DNA from: DATLFA01 sp039934635
GTDB taxonomy: Bacteria > Actinomycetota > Acidimicrobiia > Acidimicrobiales > WLNW01
DNA length: 42,577 nucleotides
Assembly (NCBI GenBank): GCA_039934635.1
Contig: JBDTLT010000022.1
Span: 1 to 42,577, forward strand
Reading direction: 5' to 3'
Position numbers and translations under genes: made by a program
Part shown: positions 24,244-32,573 of the stretch, in pieces
Numbering within the stretch: position 1 is the first letter of the stretch
Layout of the letters: each line of letters opens with the position of its first letter
Notes under the pieces: model-generated
The model's input: the letters and a program-made list of their open reading frames with translations, nothing else
Told to the model about the DNA's origin: nothing
Databases searched by the model: none

Positions 24244-24380
24244 GACCGCTCCTCGTGTCGAGGTTTGCTACGAGCGTAGACGTCGCTGACCTGGGCGTCC
24301 ATCACCACGAGCCCGGCGTGCGGGCGCGCGGCAGGACGGCGCCGCGTGAGTAGTCTCGACAGCGATCGCGGGGGTTGTCG

Positions 24381-26474
24381 ATGCAGTCAGCGGGGGGCGA
24401 GTCAGAGCGCCGAACAATCTGTCGTTTGTGCGCGGCCACGTGCGGGATGATCGTCACGGTCGACGATGGTCGCATCGTCGGCGTGCGCGGTGATCCCACG
24501 CATCCCGCGTCGCAGGGATACTCGTGTGCCAAGGGCCGCGCGTTGGGTGCGCTGTATCACGACCCGCATCGATTGGATCATCCGTTGTTGCGGGGCGAGC
24601 GCGTCGAGTGGTCCGCCATGATCAACGACCTCGGTGGGCACTATCGGCGCCTGCTCGCCGAGCATGGTCCCGACAGCATCGGCTACTACAGCGCCACCGG
24701 TCAGTATCCGGACAAAGCCGGCACCTTCGCCGAGCGTCGTTTCTTCGGCGGGCTCGGCACGAAGCAGTGCTATACCGCGGCCTCGGTCGACATCTTTCCT
24801 GCGTTCAAGGCGGCCGAACTGGTGACCGGCTTTGCTGCCGACCTACAGCCCGTATGGGAGCCCGAGAATTCGCCGCGGGTCGCGATCATCGTTGGTCAGA
24901 ATCCGGTCGTATCGCACGGCTATTTGACCTTCCTCACCGATCCCATCCGCCGCATCCGCGAGTTCCGCCGCGACGGTGGGCGTCTGTGGGTCTTCGACCC
25001 GAGGCGTACCGAGACCGCTCGATTGGCCGACACTCACTTTGCGGTGAGGCCGGGTACCGACGCGCTGGTGCTCGCCTGGCTGATTCGTGAGCTGCTGATC
25101 GAGGGTGCCGATCGGGCCGAACTCGACGCGTACACCGACCCGCGAGATGTCGTGACGTTACGTGACGCGCTCGAACCGTTCACGCTCGATGTCGTCGCGG
25201 CGCAGTCGGGTGTCGCGGCCGGCGATCTCGTCGAGTTGCTGACCGCGATTCGCGCGTCGGGCAAGGTGGTCTGCATGCCCGGCACGGGCGTCACCTTCGT
25301 TCGTGACGCGGTGGTCACCGACTGGTTGGTATGGGTGCTGATGATCGTCACCGGCTCGCTCGATCAGCCGGGTGGTCTGCGCTTCTCGCGGGGCTTCGTC
25401 TCCCCGCTCGACGAGCGCGCCGTGTGGGCGCCCGCGCCCATCGAAGGACGCAACGAGCCCGGCCCACCCAGCCGCCCGGAGTTGCCGCGGTGGTTGGGCG
25501 AGTATCCGGTCGCGGCGATGGCCGACGAGATCGAGACGGGTCGTCTACGAGCGTTACTGGTCGCAGGGGCCAATCCGTTGACTGCGCTGCCCGACCCGCG
25601 TCGCACCATCGAGGCCCTGCGCAAGCTCGAGGTCCTCGCTGTCCTCGACATCATGGACAACGAGCTGACCGAGATCGCGACGCATGTGCTGCCGGTTGCC
25701 CATCAACTCGAGCGGGCCGACATCACGTTGCGCGACCGTGGCTCCTACGCCGCGGCCGTGATGCCGCTCGGCGCGGATCGCCGACCCTGTTGGTGGGTGC
25801 ACGCGCAGATGGCACGCCAACTCGGGTTCGACATACTCGATGGCCTCGACCCCGATGCGACAACCGACGACGACGTGTTGCGATTGCTCGTCGCAAACTT
25901 CAGCGGCGCAGGCACGATCATGAAGGTCGACAACGCCGACGAGGTCAAGCCGCGCACTCAGACCGACGAGTTGTTCGCGCGCCTCGTTGCCGCGGGTCCG
26001 CACGGCATCATGGCCGAGGTCCGGCGGGGTTGGGTGCACGAGCTCGCGCTGCCCGGCGGTCGATGGCGCGTCGCGCCATCGATCCTCGTCGACCGTCTGC
26101 CGCAGTTGCTCACCGAGATCGACCCGACGCGACTGCGCCTGGTCAGCCGGCGCCAGTCGCGCCGGGTGAACTCGGCCCGGCTCACGCGTCCGCAGCACGA
26201 TGCGCTCGAGCCACCCGATGTCGTCGTGCATCCGAGCGATGCCGAGCGCTTCGCCATCGCGGACGGCATGCTCGTGGTGCTGCGCTCGGACGCAGGCTCG
26301 GTCGAGGGACGGGCGCGAGTCGACGATTCCGTGCGGCCCGGCGCGGTCTCGCTCACGCACGGATTCGTCGCCGTGAACGTCAACAACTTGGTGAGCGCGT
26401 TCGGCGTCGACCCGCTCACCGGCCAACCCCAGATGTCCGCCATCGACGTCACGATCGCCCCCGCCGGCCGTTAG
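24381..26474 (+). CDS. Molybdopterin oxidoreductase, DMSO-reductase superfamily
   Basis: A 697-residue Mo/W-bisMGD enzyme. The N-terminal [4Fe-4S] site is Cys14-x2-Cys17-x3-Cys21 and Cys49 with the conserved Lys51 in SCAKGRALG. Cofactor-binding segments include VAIIVGQNPVVSHGY, LWVFDPRRTETARLAD, VRPGTDALVLAWLI and VAGANPLTALPD. The C-terminal dinucleotide-binding domain has VVVHPSDAERFAIADGMLV. Aligning GTKQCYTAASVDIFPAF with the formate dehydrogenase region puts Asp137 where those enzymes have Cys or Sec, so Asp may ligate the metal. No twin-arginine signal: cytoplasmic. No partner subunit is adjacent except the ferredoxin 0.6 kb away. ATG 24381 has GGGGG six bases before it. Confidence 0.87.
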   Translation: MQSAGGESERRTICRLCAATCGMIVTVDDGRIVGVRGDPTHPASQGYSCAKGRALGALYHDPHRLDHPLLRGERVEWSAMINDLGGHYRRLLAEHGPDSIGYYSATGQYPDKAGTFAERRFFGGLGTKQCYTAASVDIFPAFKAAELVTGFAADLQPVWEPENSPRVAIIVGQNPVVSHGYLTFLTDPIRRIREFRRDGGRLWVFDPRRTETARLADTHFAVRPGTDALVLAWLIRELLIEGADRAELDAYTDPRDVVTLRDALEPFTLDVVAAQSGVAAGDLVELLTAIRASGKVVCMPGTGVTFVRDAVVTDWLVWVLMIVTGSLDQPGGLRFSRGFVSPLDERAVWAPAPIEGRNEPGPPSRPELPRWLGEYPVAAMADEIETGRLRALLVAGANPLTALPDPRRTIEALRKLEVLAVLDIMDNELTEIATHVLPVAHQLERADITLRDRGSYAAAVMPLGADRRPCWWVHAQMARQLGFDILDGLDPDATTDDDVLRLLVANFSGAGTIMKVDNADEVKPRTQTDELFARLVAAGPHGIMAEVRRGWVHELALPGGRWRVAPSILVDRLPQLLTEIDPTRLRLVSRRQSRRVNSARLTRPQHDALEPPDVVVHPSDAERFAIADGMLVVLRSDAGSVEGRARVDDSVRPGAVSLTHGFVAVNVNNLVSAFGVDPLTGQPQMSAIDVTIAPAGR

Positions 26475-27277
26475 AGGGGTTGGAAGGTGCCGCAGCCCTT
26501 GAGTTCGTAGCCGTCGGATTTCGGTTTGAGGCCGGTGCAGGTGCGCACGGTCCACGTCGATGTTTGCGCGAGTCCGGGCGTATTTCGGTAGACCGTGATG
26601 ATGCCGTTGTCGAAACGCACCACGTCGAGATAGTTGGGCGATGTGTTCGTGACGACGCGGGCGGGGAGGCCCGCGCTGTAGGCGTCGGCAAAGCACTTGC
26701 GCTCGGGGCTCGACGAAGCGGTCCGGTACTCGATGCCACAGTCGCGACGTTCGCCGACCAACGCGATGTCGTCGGGGATCAGTGATTCGACCGTCGGATC
26801 GATCGACAACGTGCACCCTTTGGCGGGAGCGAACCGCACCACCACTGCGACGATGGTGCCCGGCGCAACATCGAACGAGCTCGAACACCGGTCCCTCGGC
26901 CCGTCGAGATGATCGCAATTGCCGTCGCACGGCCGTTGATAGCTGACAACCTCATAGGTCGCCGGCGGCAGGGGCACCGAGTACAGCACCGCCCGGCGCG
27001 CCAGGGGACGGAAGGACTGATCGGTGATGACGGCACCGTTCGGTCCGGTGATCGTGAGGTACGACACCTGCCCTTCGGTGTAGCAGCATGCGGTTTGCTC
27101 CTGGGTGACTCGCAGGATTCCGGTTGATCCGGTGGCAACCTCGCGCGTGGTGGGCGGATGGGCTGTGGAGCGAGGGGAGTAGGACGCTTCGGCGGCGTCA
27201 CGCAACTTGTCGGACGAGCACGCGGACATTGCGAGAGCGGCAGCGATGACGATGATCGCGACGCGCCGCAACTTCAC
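26471..27277 (-). CDS. Hypothetical lipoprotein
   Basis: A 268-residue secreted lipoprotein: basic N-terminus, hydrophobic run IAIIVIAAALAMSAC-like ending in lipobox Cys20, then a polar linker. The mature part is cysteine-rich (CCYTEG, RPCDGNCDHLDG, RCSSSFDV, KGCTLSID, RDCGIEY, RKCFADAY, CTGLKP, KGCGTF), suggesting several disulfides, and has beta-rich segments such as LTITGPNGAVITDQ. No family recognised. GTG 27277 lies 6 bp after the stop of the TetR gene on the same strand, so it is probably expressed with that regulator. It overlaps the end of the convergent oxidoreductase gene by 4 bp. Confidence 0.75.
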   Translation of the reverse strand: MKLRRVAIIVIAAALAMSACSSDKLRDAAEASYSPRSTAHPPTTREVATGSTGILRVTQEQTACCYTEGQVSYLTITGPNGAVITDQSFRPLARRAVLYSVPLPPATYEVVSYQRPCDGNCDHLDGPRDRCSSSFDVAPGTIVAVVVRFAPAKGCTLSIDPTVESLIPDDIALVGERRDCGIEYRTASSSPERKCFADAYSAGLPARVVTNTSPNYLDVVRFDNGIITVYRNTPGLAQTSTWTVRTCTGLKPKSDGYELKGCGTFQPL

Positions 27278-27283
27278 TGTGCG

Positions 27284-27889
27284 CTACTCGAGAGCGCCAG
27301 TAGTTGCGAACGCGATACTGCACGCCGCGAGTGCTTCGTCGAGCGTCGAGCGGAAGCTGCCAACGGCGCCCCCGTTGATGTACGCGTTGAAGGCCACGCC
27401 GACGCAGGACAAGAGCGCGGCGGTCATCGCTCGCAGGCCGAGGTCGGGCTGGATGCCCGCGCGCTCGGCGAGTACTTGCACGATCTCGTCTTCGAAGTGC
27501 TCGATCATCAGGTGGCGCGGATGAATGAGCAACTTCGGCTCTTCGGTCGCGAGGCGGCAGATGAACTGTGACTTGGTGTGATCGGAGGCGAACTCTTCGC
27601 CGAGTGCTCCGCATACGGCGATCACGCTGATGTGCGGCGGCTCGTCGAGGGGCCGGGCGACGAGCAACTCACGAATCACGCCGAGCTTGATCTCCATGTC
27701 GTGGAAGAGCACCGACTCTTTCGTGGGGAAGTAGCGGAAGAACGTGCGGGGGGCGACGTCGGCGCGCGCGGCGATGTCGTCGACCGTCGTGGCGGCGAAG
27801 CCGCGTTCGGCGAACAGTTCGAGGGCTGCATCGGCGATCGCCGCGCGCGTGCGGTCGGTATGGCGCTGGCGCAGCGAGACACTGGTCAC
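27284..27889 (-). CDS. TetR-family regulator
   Basis: A 201-residue TetR protein. The HTH is AIADAALELFAERGFAATTV, DDIAARADVAPRTFFRYFPT then KESVLFHD, a textbook TetR_N domain; the C-terminal part (AERAGIQPDLGLRAMTAALL) resembles the MftR/TetR_C_17 group. GTG 27889 is preceded by TAGGCT six bases upstream, so the message looks leaderless. Divergent from a DHA2 efflux gene with half-site repeats between them; it probably controls that pump and itself, and is followed closely by the lipoprotein gene. Confidence 0.9.
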   Translation of the reverse strand: MTSVSLRQRHTDRTRAAIADAALELFAERGFAATTVDDIAARADVAPRTFFRYFPTKESVLFHDMEIKLGVIRELLVARPLDEPPHISVIAVCGALGEEFASDHTKSQFICRLATEEPKLLIHPRHLMIEHFEDEIVQVLAERAGIQPDLGLRAMTAALLSCVGVAFNAYINGGAVGSFRSTLDEALAACSIAFATTGALE

Positions 27890-27895
27890 GCGGAC

Positions 27896-27901
27896 AGCCT
27901 A
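27896..27901 (-). promoter_or_regulatory. Leaderless -10 box of the TetR gene
   Basis: Minus-strand TAGGCT (27901 to 27896) ends exactly 6 nt before the GTG start at 27889. The same hexamer and spacing occur before the MarR gene at 37197. No Shine-Dalgarno is present. Confidence 0.55.
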
Positions 27902-27950
27902 CTTCCTGAGGGAAGGTCCGACGGACAATGTGGCATGTGTGACATATTAC

Positions 27951-27978
27951 AGTATTGCCTAATGGCAGTACTGCCATT
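27951..27978. promoter_or_regulatory. Operator region with repeated half-sites
   Basis: An 18-bp perfect palindrome AATGGCAGTACTGCCATT (27961-27978) overlaps a second dyad CAGTATTGCC-TAAT-GGCAGTACTG (27951-27974). The 10-mer CAGTA(T/C)TGCC also repeats directly at 27951 and 27966. It lies between the divergent TetR (27889) and MFS (28009) genes and is the obvious TetR binding site. The MFS ribosome-binding site AGGAGG is at 27998-28003. Confidence 0.65.
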
Positions 27979-28008
27979 ACGGTCAGCGGGTGACGCCAGG
28001 AGGCTCCC

Positions 28009-29628
28009 GTGACCGCCATTTCCGCCTCATACCGATCCGTTCACCCCCACGACATCCATGCCCGTCGATGGCTGATCCTCGCTGTCTTGTGCACGAGCCT
28101 GCTCATCGTCATGCTCGGCAACACGGCCCTCAACGTCGCCCTGCCGACGCTGGCGCGAGACCTCGGCGCCTCGGCCTCGGCGCAGCAGTGGCTCGTCGAC
28201 GCGTACTCCCTCGTGTTCGCCGGCCTGTTGTTCACCATGAGTTCGCTCGGCGAGCGCTTCGGCCGCAAAGGCATCATGCAACTCGGCCTTGCGTTGTTCG
28301 GTGGCGCGTCGCTCTATGCGGGCGTGCTCGCTGACACGGCGGGTCAGCTCATCGCCTCGCGCGTCGTGATGGGTGCGGCCGGCGCGATGATCATGCCGGC
28401 GACGCTGTCGATCCTCACCAACGTCTTTCCTCGCGAGGAGCGGGCCAAGGCGGTCGCGATCTGGTCGGGCGTGGCCGGTGGTGGTGGCGCGATCGGCATG
28501 TTGCTGTCGGGATTCATGCTCGAGCACTTCGCTTGGGGTTCGGTGTTCCTCGTCGCGGTCCCGTTCGCGGCCGCTTCGATCGCTGCCGCGGCCTTCTTGG
28601 TGCCGACTTCCCGTGACCCAGATCAGGGCAGCATCGATGGGCCCGGCGCAGTGTTGTCCACTGCCGGTCTCGTCACCCTCGTCTACGGGCTCATCGAGGC
28701 GCCGACGCACGGCTGGGGATCGACCGAAACGGTCGGCCTCGTGGCGATCGGTCTCGGGTTGCTCGTGGCCTTCACGTGGTGGGAACGACGCGCCGCACAG
28801 CCGATGCTCGACATCCGTTTGTTCAGCAAGCCGGCGTTCGGTGTATCTGCAGTTGCGCTCACGTTGGTTTTCTTCACGCTGATGGGTTTGTTCTTCAGCA
28901 TCGCCCAGTTGTTCCAGTTGGTGATGGGTTACGGTACGTTCTCCTCGGCCCTTCACATGGCGCCCATCGCGCTCTTCATGATGGTTGCCGCGCCGCTGTC
29001 GCCAGGGCTCGTCGATCGATACGGCAAGCGGCGCACGGTCGCTGCCGGTCTCGCCATCGTCGCGGCCGGCACTGCGGTGATGGCTACGCTGCCCTCCGCT
29101 CCGTCCTACATCGCAGTGCTGGTAGGTATGGGGATCATGGCGTTCGGCATGGGCATCGCAATGTCGCCGACTACCGACCTGTTGATGTCCGCGGTGCCCG
29201 CGTCGAAGGCGGGGATGGGCTCGGCCACCAACGACACCACGCGCGAACTCGGCGGTGCACTCGGCGTCGCCGTGCTCGGCAGCGTGATGGCGTCGCGCTA
29301 CACCAGCCAGATCGCCAGTTCACTCGGTGCGCTGCCGGCATCGGCGCGGAGCACGGCCAGTTCCTCACTCGGTGGTGCCTCGGTGGCGGCCCGGGACCTC
29401 GGCGGCCCCGCCGGCGAACAGTTCCTCGATGCGGCGCGGCAGGCGTGGATGAGCGGACTGCGGCTGGCCATGGTCGTGGGCGCGATCATCATCGCCGGAT
29501 GCGCGTTGTTCGCATTCATCGCGCTGCCCGATCGCGCCGACGACGACCCTGAGCTCGCACTCGACGCCGAAGCGACTCTGCTCGAGACGGGCCACCTCGA
29601 GCCGCAGCTCGCGCTCATCGACAGATGA
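28009..29628 (+). CDS. DHA2-family MFS efflux transporter
   Basis: A 539-residue, 14-helix MFS protein, paralogous to the one at 16894-18486: ALNVALPTLARDLGASAS, QQWLVDAYSLVFAGLLF, SSLGERFGRKGIMQLGLAL (motif A), AAGAMIMPATLSILTNVF, and GSATNDTTRELGGALGVAVL line up in order. A notable difference is in helix 1, where the usual Asp of motif D1 (MDNTIVNVALP) is Gly (MLGNTALNVALP). GTG 28009 has AGGAGG five bases before it. Likely repressed by the divergent TetR. Exported compound unknown. Confidence 0.9.
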   Translation: MTAISASYRSVHPHDIHARRWLILAVLCTSLLIVMLGNTALNVALPTLARDLGASASAQQWLVDAYSLVFAGLLFTMSSLGERFGRKGIMQLGLALFGGASLYAGVLADTAGQLIASRVVMGAAGAMIMPATLSILTNVFPREERAKAVAIWSGVAGGGGAIGMLLSGFMLEHFAWGSVFLVAVPFAAASIAAAAFLVPTSRDPDQGSIDGPGAVLSTAGLVTLVYGLIEAPTHGWGSTETVGLVAIGLGLLVAFTWWERRAAQPMLDIRLFSKPAFGVSAVALTLVFFTLMGLFFSIAQLFQLVMGYGTFSSALHMAPIALFMMVAAPLSPGLVDRYGKRRTVAAGLAIVAAGTAVMATLPSAPSYIAVLVGMGIMAFGMGIAMSPTTDLLMSAVPASKAGMGSATNDTTRELGGALGVAVLGSVMASRYTSQIASSLGALPASARSTASSSLGGASVAARDLGGPAGEQFLDAARQAWMSGLRLAMVVGAIIIAGCALFAFIALPDRADDDPELALDAEATLLETGHLEPQLALIDR

Positions 29629-29643
29629 GGTGATAGCTCTCGC

Positions 29644-30414
29644 TCACGAAGCGATCAGCGCGCCCAAGTTGAATCGGTAACCTCGGCGTTGCACCGTCTG
29701 GATGAGTCGAGGGTGGCGCGGATCGCTCTCGACCGTTCGGCGCAATCGGCGGATGTGCTCGACGACGGTGGCCGCGGCGTTCTTGTCGTAGTTCTCGTTC
29801 CACACGTGGGCGAAGATCTCGTTGCGGGCGAACACCGTGCCCGCATGTTGCGCGAGCAGTGCGAGTACGTCGAACTCGTGCTTGGGTAACCGCATGTCTT
29901 CGCCGGCGACGAATGCCTGCCGCGACGCGAACTCGATGACCAGGTTGCCCGCGTCGATGCGCGAATGTCGGTCACCGCGCTTGCCGCGGCGTACCAGCGC
30001 GGCCACGCGTGCTGCAATCTCTGACGGCCACACCGGTTTGAGCACGTAGTCGTCGACACCGAGGCGCAGCGCGGCCACCAGCACCGTGCGGTCGACGAGG
30101 TTGGTCGTGACGAGGATCGGCACATTGGTGATGCGGCGAATCTCGATGACGGCATCGAGCCCGCCGGGTTGCATGTTGAACGGGTCGATGACGATTGCGT
30201 GGATCGCGACCGATCGCAGTTGCGACAGCGCGCGATCAAATGTCTCTGCTTCGACCAGCGACCATCCGTCGGAACGCAGCGCGTTTGTGGTCACCGCCAG
30301 TTCGTCGTCGGTGTCGACTACGAGGATTCGGGAGTGCTGCGAGTCGTCCAAAAACAGCGCTCCCTGTTCGTCGAGTGAGCGGTCCCCGTTCGAGACGATC
30401 GTACCATCGCCCAC
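29644..30414 (-). CDS. OmpR/PhoB-type response regulator, orphan
   Basis: A 256-residue two-domain regulator. After a 28-residue N-terminal extension comes a receiver domain (ILVVDTDDELAVTTNALRSD with the acidic pair, phospho-acceptor Asp in AIVIDPFNMQPGG, LVTTN for the Thr/Ser switch, DDYVLKPVWP with the conserved Lys), about residues 29-145. A winged-helix output domain follows from about 158 (RLPKHEFDVLALLAQHAGTV, TVVEHIRRLRRTVE, LIQTVQRRGYRF). No histidine kinase is nearby. The residue after the acceptor Asp is Pro-Phe as in usual LDxxMP loops but the loop is longer. GTG 30414 is tentative. Confidence 0.87.
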   Translation of the reverse strand: MGDGTIVSNGDRSLDEQGALFLDDSQHSRILVVDTDDELAVTTNALRSDGWSLVEAETFDRALSQLRSVAIHAIVIDPFNMQPGGLDAVIEIRRITNVPILVTTNLVDRTVLVAALRLGVDDYVLKPVWPSEIAARVAALVRRGKRGDRHSRIDAGNLVIEFASRQAFVAGEDMRLPKHEFDVLALLAQHAGTVFARNEIFAHVWNENYDKNAAATVVEHIRRLRRTVESDPRHPRLIQTVQRRGYRFNLGALIAS

Positions 30415-30456
30415 TTCACCGTCTGATCAACAAATGATCAACGGATCAACACCGAA

Positions 30457-31710
30457 TCATGTAGCCGACGCCACGTCGCGGAAGCGATCGACCACACGCA
30501 AACTCGCGTAGCGCACCCAGAAGAAGCCGACGACGCCGATGGTCAGCACCCCACCACTGATGACAGCGACCTGGGTGCCGAACCAACTGGCAGTGACGCC
30601 GCTCTCGAACGCGCCGAGCTCGTTGGACGCACCGATGAAGACGCTTTCGACGGCGAGCACGCGGCCTCGCTTGTCGTCGGGAGTGAGCAGGGGAGCGAGC
30701 GTGCCGCGTATGTACACACTGACCATGTCGGCGGCGCTCAAGACCATGATGGCCAGAAAAGCCACGAAATAGCTGTGGGTGATGCCCAGCACGATCGTGC
30801 CCAAGCCGAACACGGCGACCGCAACCAGCAGCACCTTGCCGACGTGGCGATCGATGGGTCGGATCGCGATGGCGATCGCCGTGATCGCCGAACCGATGCC
30901 GATCGCGGCGCGCAACCAGCCGTACGCGATGTCGCCGACACCGAGGCGGTCTTCGGCGATCGACGGAAGCAACGCAACCGCTCCGCCGAACAGAACCGCG
31001 AACAGGTCGAGTGAGATCGCGGCGAAAAGCACCGGGGTACGCCGGATGAATCGCAGGCCTTCGAGCGCGGAATGCAGCGTTGGTCGATCGCCCGGATCCG
31101 GCCTCGGGGGTGAACGGCGAAATCGCACGCGCAGCATTCCGCTGAAGCCCAGGGTCATCAGCACGGCCGCCACTATGTAGGCCACCGACGGATCGATCGC
31201 GTAGAGAAAGCCCGATGCGCCGGGCCCGATGATGAACGCGGTGGTGAAGATGGCCGAGTTCAACGCAATGACGCGGTGCAGTGAGCCCTCGGGTGCGACC
31301 ATTGGTGGCATGGCGCGCGTTGCCGGCCCGGCGAACGCCCGCGCCGTGCCGAAGCCGGCGGCAATGGCGAACAGCGGCCCTACGGCGGTCGGATCGGTCG
31401 TCGCGTACCAGACGAAGAAGGCGGTGCAGAAGAGTTCGCCGACGATCGCGAACAGCGCGACCCGTCGCCGGTCGAAGCGATCGGCCACGGCACCGGTGAC
31501 GAGCACGAGGATGGCCGCGGGGAGGAATTCGGCGAGACCGAGGAGCCCCAAGTCGAGCTCGTGCCCGCTGATGTCGAAGATCTGCTTGCCGAGCACGGCG
31601 GTCTGCAGGAAGATGCCGATCGACAACGTCGACTGTGCGAATGTCAGCGTTCGCACCGGTTTGTCTCGCAGCAGTGAGAGTACCGATGACTCTTTCGTCG
31701 AGTCGCTCAC
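30457..31710 (-). CDS. MFS transporter, enterobactin-exporter-like (EntS/MFS_3 type)
   Basis: A 417-residue 12-helix MFS protein: FAQSTLSIGIFLQTAVLGKQ in helix 1, TGAVADRFDRRRVALFAIVG as motif A after helix 2, FAGPATRAMPPMVAPEG typical of the EntS/MFS_3 branch, then FIIGPGASGFLYAIDP. Substrate unknown; such proteins export siderophores or other small molecules. GTG 31710 overlaps the TGA of the crotonase gene (GTGA, 31707-31710), so the two are translationally coupled, an unusual pairing of a transporter with an acyl-CoA enzyme. The longer upstream frame only reads through the crotonase gene and is ignored. Confidence 0.87.
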   Translation of the reverse strand: MSDSTKESSVLSLLRDKPVRTLTFAQSTLSIGIFLQTAVLGKQIFDISGHELDLGLLGLAEFLPAAILVLVTGAVADRFDRRRVALFAIVGELFCTAFFVWYATTDPTAVGPLFAIAAGFGTARAFAGPATRAMPPMVAPEGSLHRVIALNSAIFTTAFIIGPGASGFLYAIDPSVAYIVAAVLMTLGFSGMLRVRFRRSPPRPDPGDRPTLHSALEGLRFIRRTPVLFAAISLDLFAVLFGGAVALLPSIAEDRLGVGDIAYGWLRAAIGIGSAITAIAIAIRPIDRHVGKVLLVAVAVFGLGTIVLGITHSYFVAFLAIMVLSAADMVSVYIRGTLAPLLTPDDKRGRVLAVESVFIGASNELGAFESGVTASWFGTQVAVISGGVLTIGVVGFFWVRYASLRVVDRFRDVASAT

Positions 31711-32507
31711 GAAGCTGATTCGGTTTCGGCTCTGCCCGCGCGGAAGGCCGACAGCGCGGCGCGGAAATCCGGGGTGGCGAACGCCGCGGCGATCGCGGTC
31801 GCTTCGTCGGCCATTGCCGCTTCGAGCGTGCCGCTCGAAGCGGATTCGAGGAGGGCGCGGATCGACGCAACCGAAGAGGGCGAACGGGCGGCGAGCTCGG
31901 CGGCGAGTTCGTGGGCGCGCGCTGCTGCACGACCCGGTTCGGTCACCTCGGCGACCATCCCGATGCGGTGGGCCTCGGTGCCCGAGATCTCGCTGCCCCG
32001 CAGCATCTGGTAGCGCGCGAGCGCGGGCCCGATCGCGCGCGGCAACGTCCATGACGAGCCGAGGTCGGGGTTGATGCCGATGTTCACGTATTGCGTGTTG
32101 AAGCGGGCAGTGCTCGCCGCGATCACGACATCACACGCCAACGCAAAGCTGAAGCCACCGCCGTAGGCCGGGCCTTCGACAGCGGCGATCGAGGGCATCG
32201 GCAGTGCGCGTAGAGCGAGCACATTGTTCGACCAGCCCATCACGTAGTCGCGCACTGCGGACGCGTCATCGAGATCGATGTCGTCGTCGAGGCTGTGCAG
32301 GTCGGCGCCGGCCGAGAATGCAGATCCTTCGCCCCGCACGACCAGCGCACGCGCGCCGCTCGCCGCGATGTCGGCCAGCGCGGACCGCACGTCGCGTGAC
32401 ATTGCCGCGGACATCGCGTTCAGCCGCAATGGCCGGTCGAGCACCATGGTCGTGACCGCGCCACGTCCCTCGACGCGCACCGTCCCGTTGCTTCTGACAG
32501 CCGTCAC
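31707..32507 (-). CDS. Enoyl-CoA hydratase/isomerase family protein
   Basis: A 266-residue crotonase. VLDRPLRLNAMSAAM (start of the fold), oxyanion holes GEGSAFSAGADLHSLD and AAVEGPAYGGGFSFALACDV, and NIGINPDLGSSWTLPRAIGP, where an Asp rather than Glu occupies the usual catalytic loop, suggesting an isomerase-type or specialised activity. GTG 32507 follows GGGGAGG closely. It diverges from the SDR gene at 32574 and is coupled to the MFS gene downstream. Likely role in acyl-CoA breakdown. Confidence 0.9.
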   Translation of the reverse strand: MTAVRSNGTVRVEGRGAVTTMVLDRPLRLNAMSAAMSRDVRSALADIAASGARALVVRGEGSAFSAGADLHSLDDDIDLDDASAVRDYVMGWSNNVLALRALPMPSIAAVEGPAYGGGFSFALACDVVIAASTARFNTQYVNIGINPDLGSSWTLPRAIGPALARYQMLRGSEISGTEAHRIGMVAEVTEPGRAAARAHELAAELAARSPSSVASIRALLESASSGTLEAAMADEATAIAAAFATPDFRAALSAFRAGRAETESAS

Positions 32508-32573
32508 TGCCTCCCCTTTGGCACCTTGACCCGGACGGTGAGCAAACTAGACGGCGACCGAGGGGGAGAGGCA

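Noticed and set aside
24381..26474. Molybdopterin oxidoreductase as a second selenoprotein
   Set aside because: No in-frame TGA; the ligand position is an Asp codon.
25554..26930. Minus-strand open frame of 458 codons opposite the molybdopterin enzyme
   Set aside because: Spans two genes on opposite strands and has no motif; shadow.
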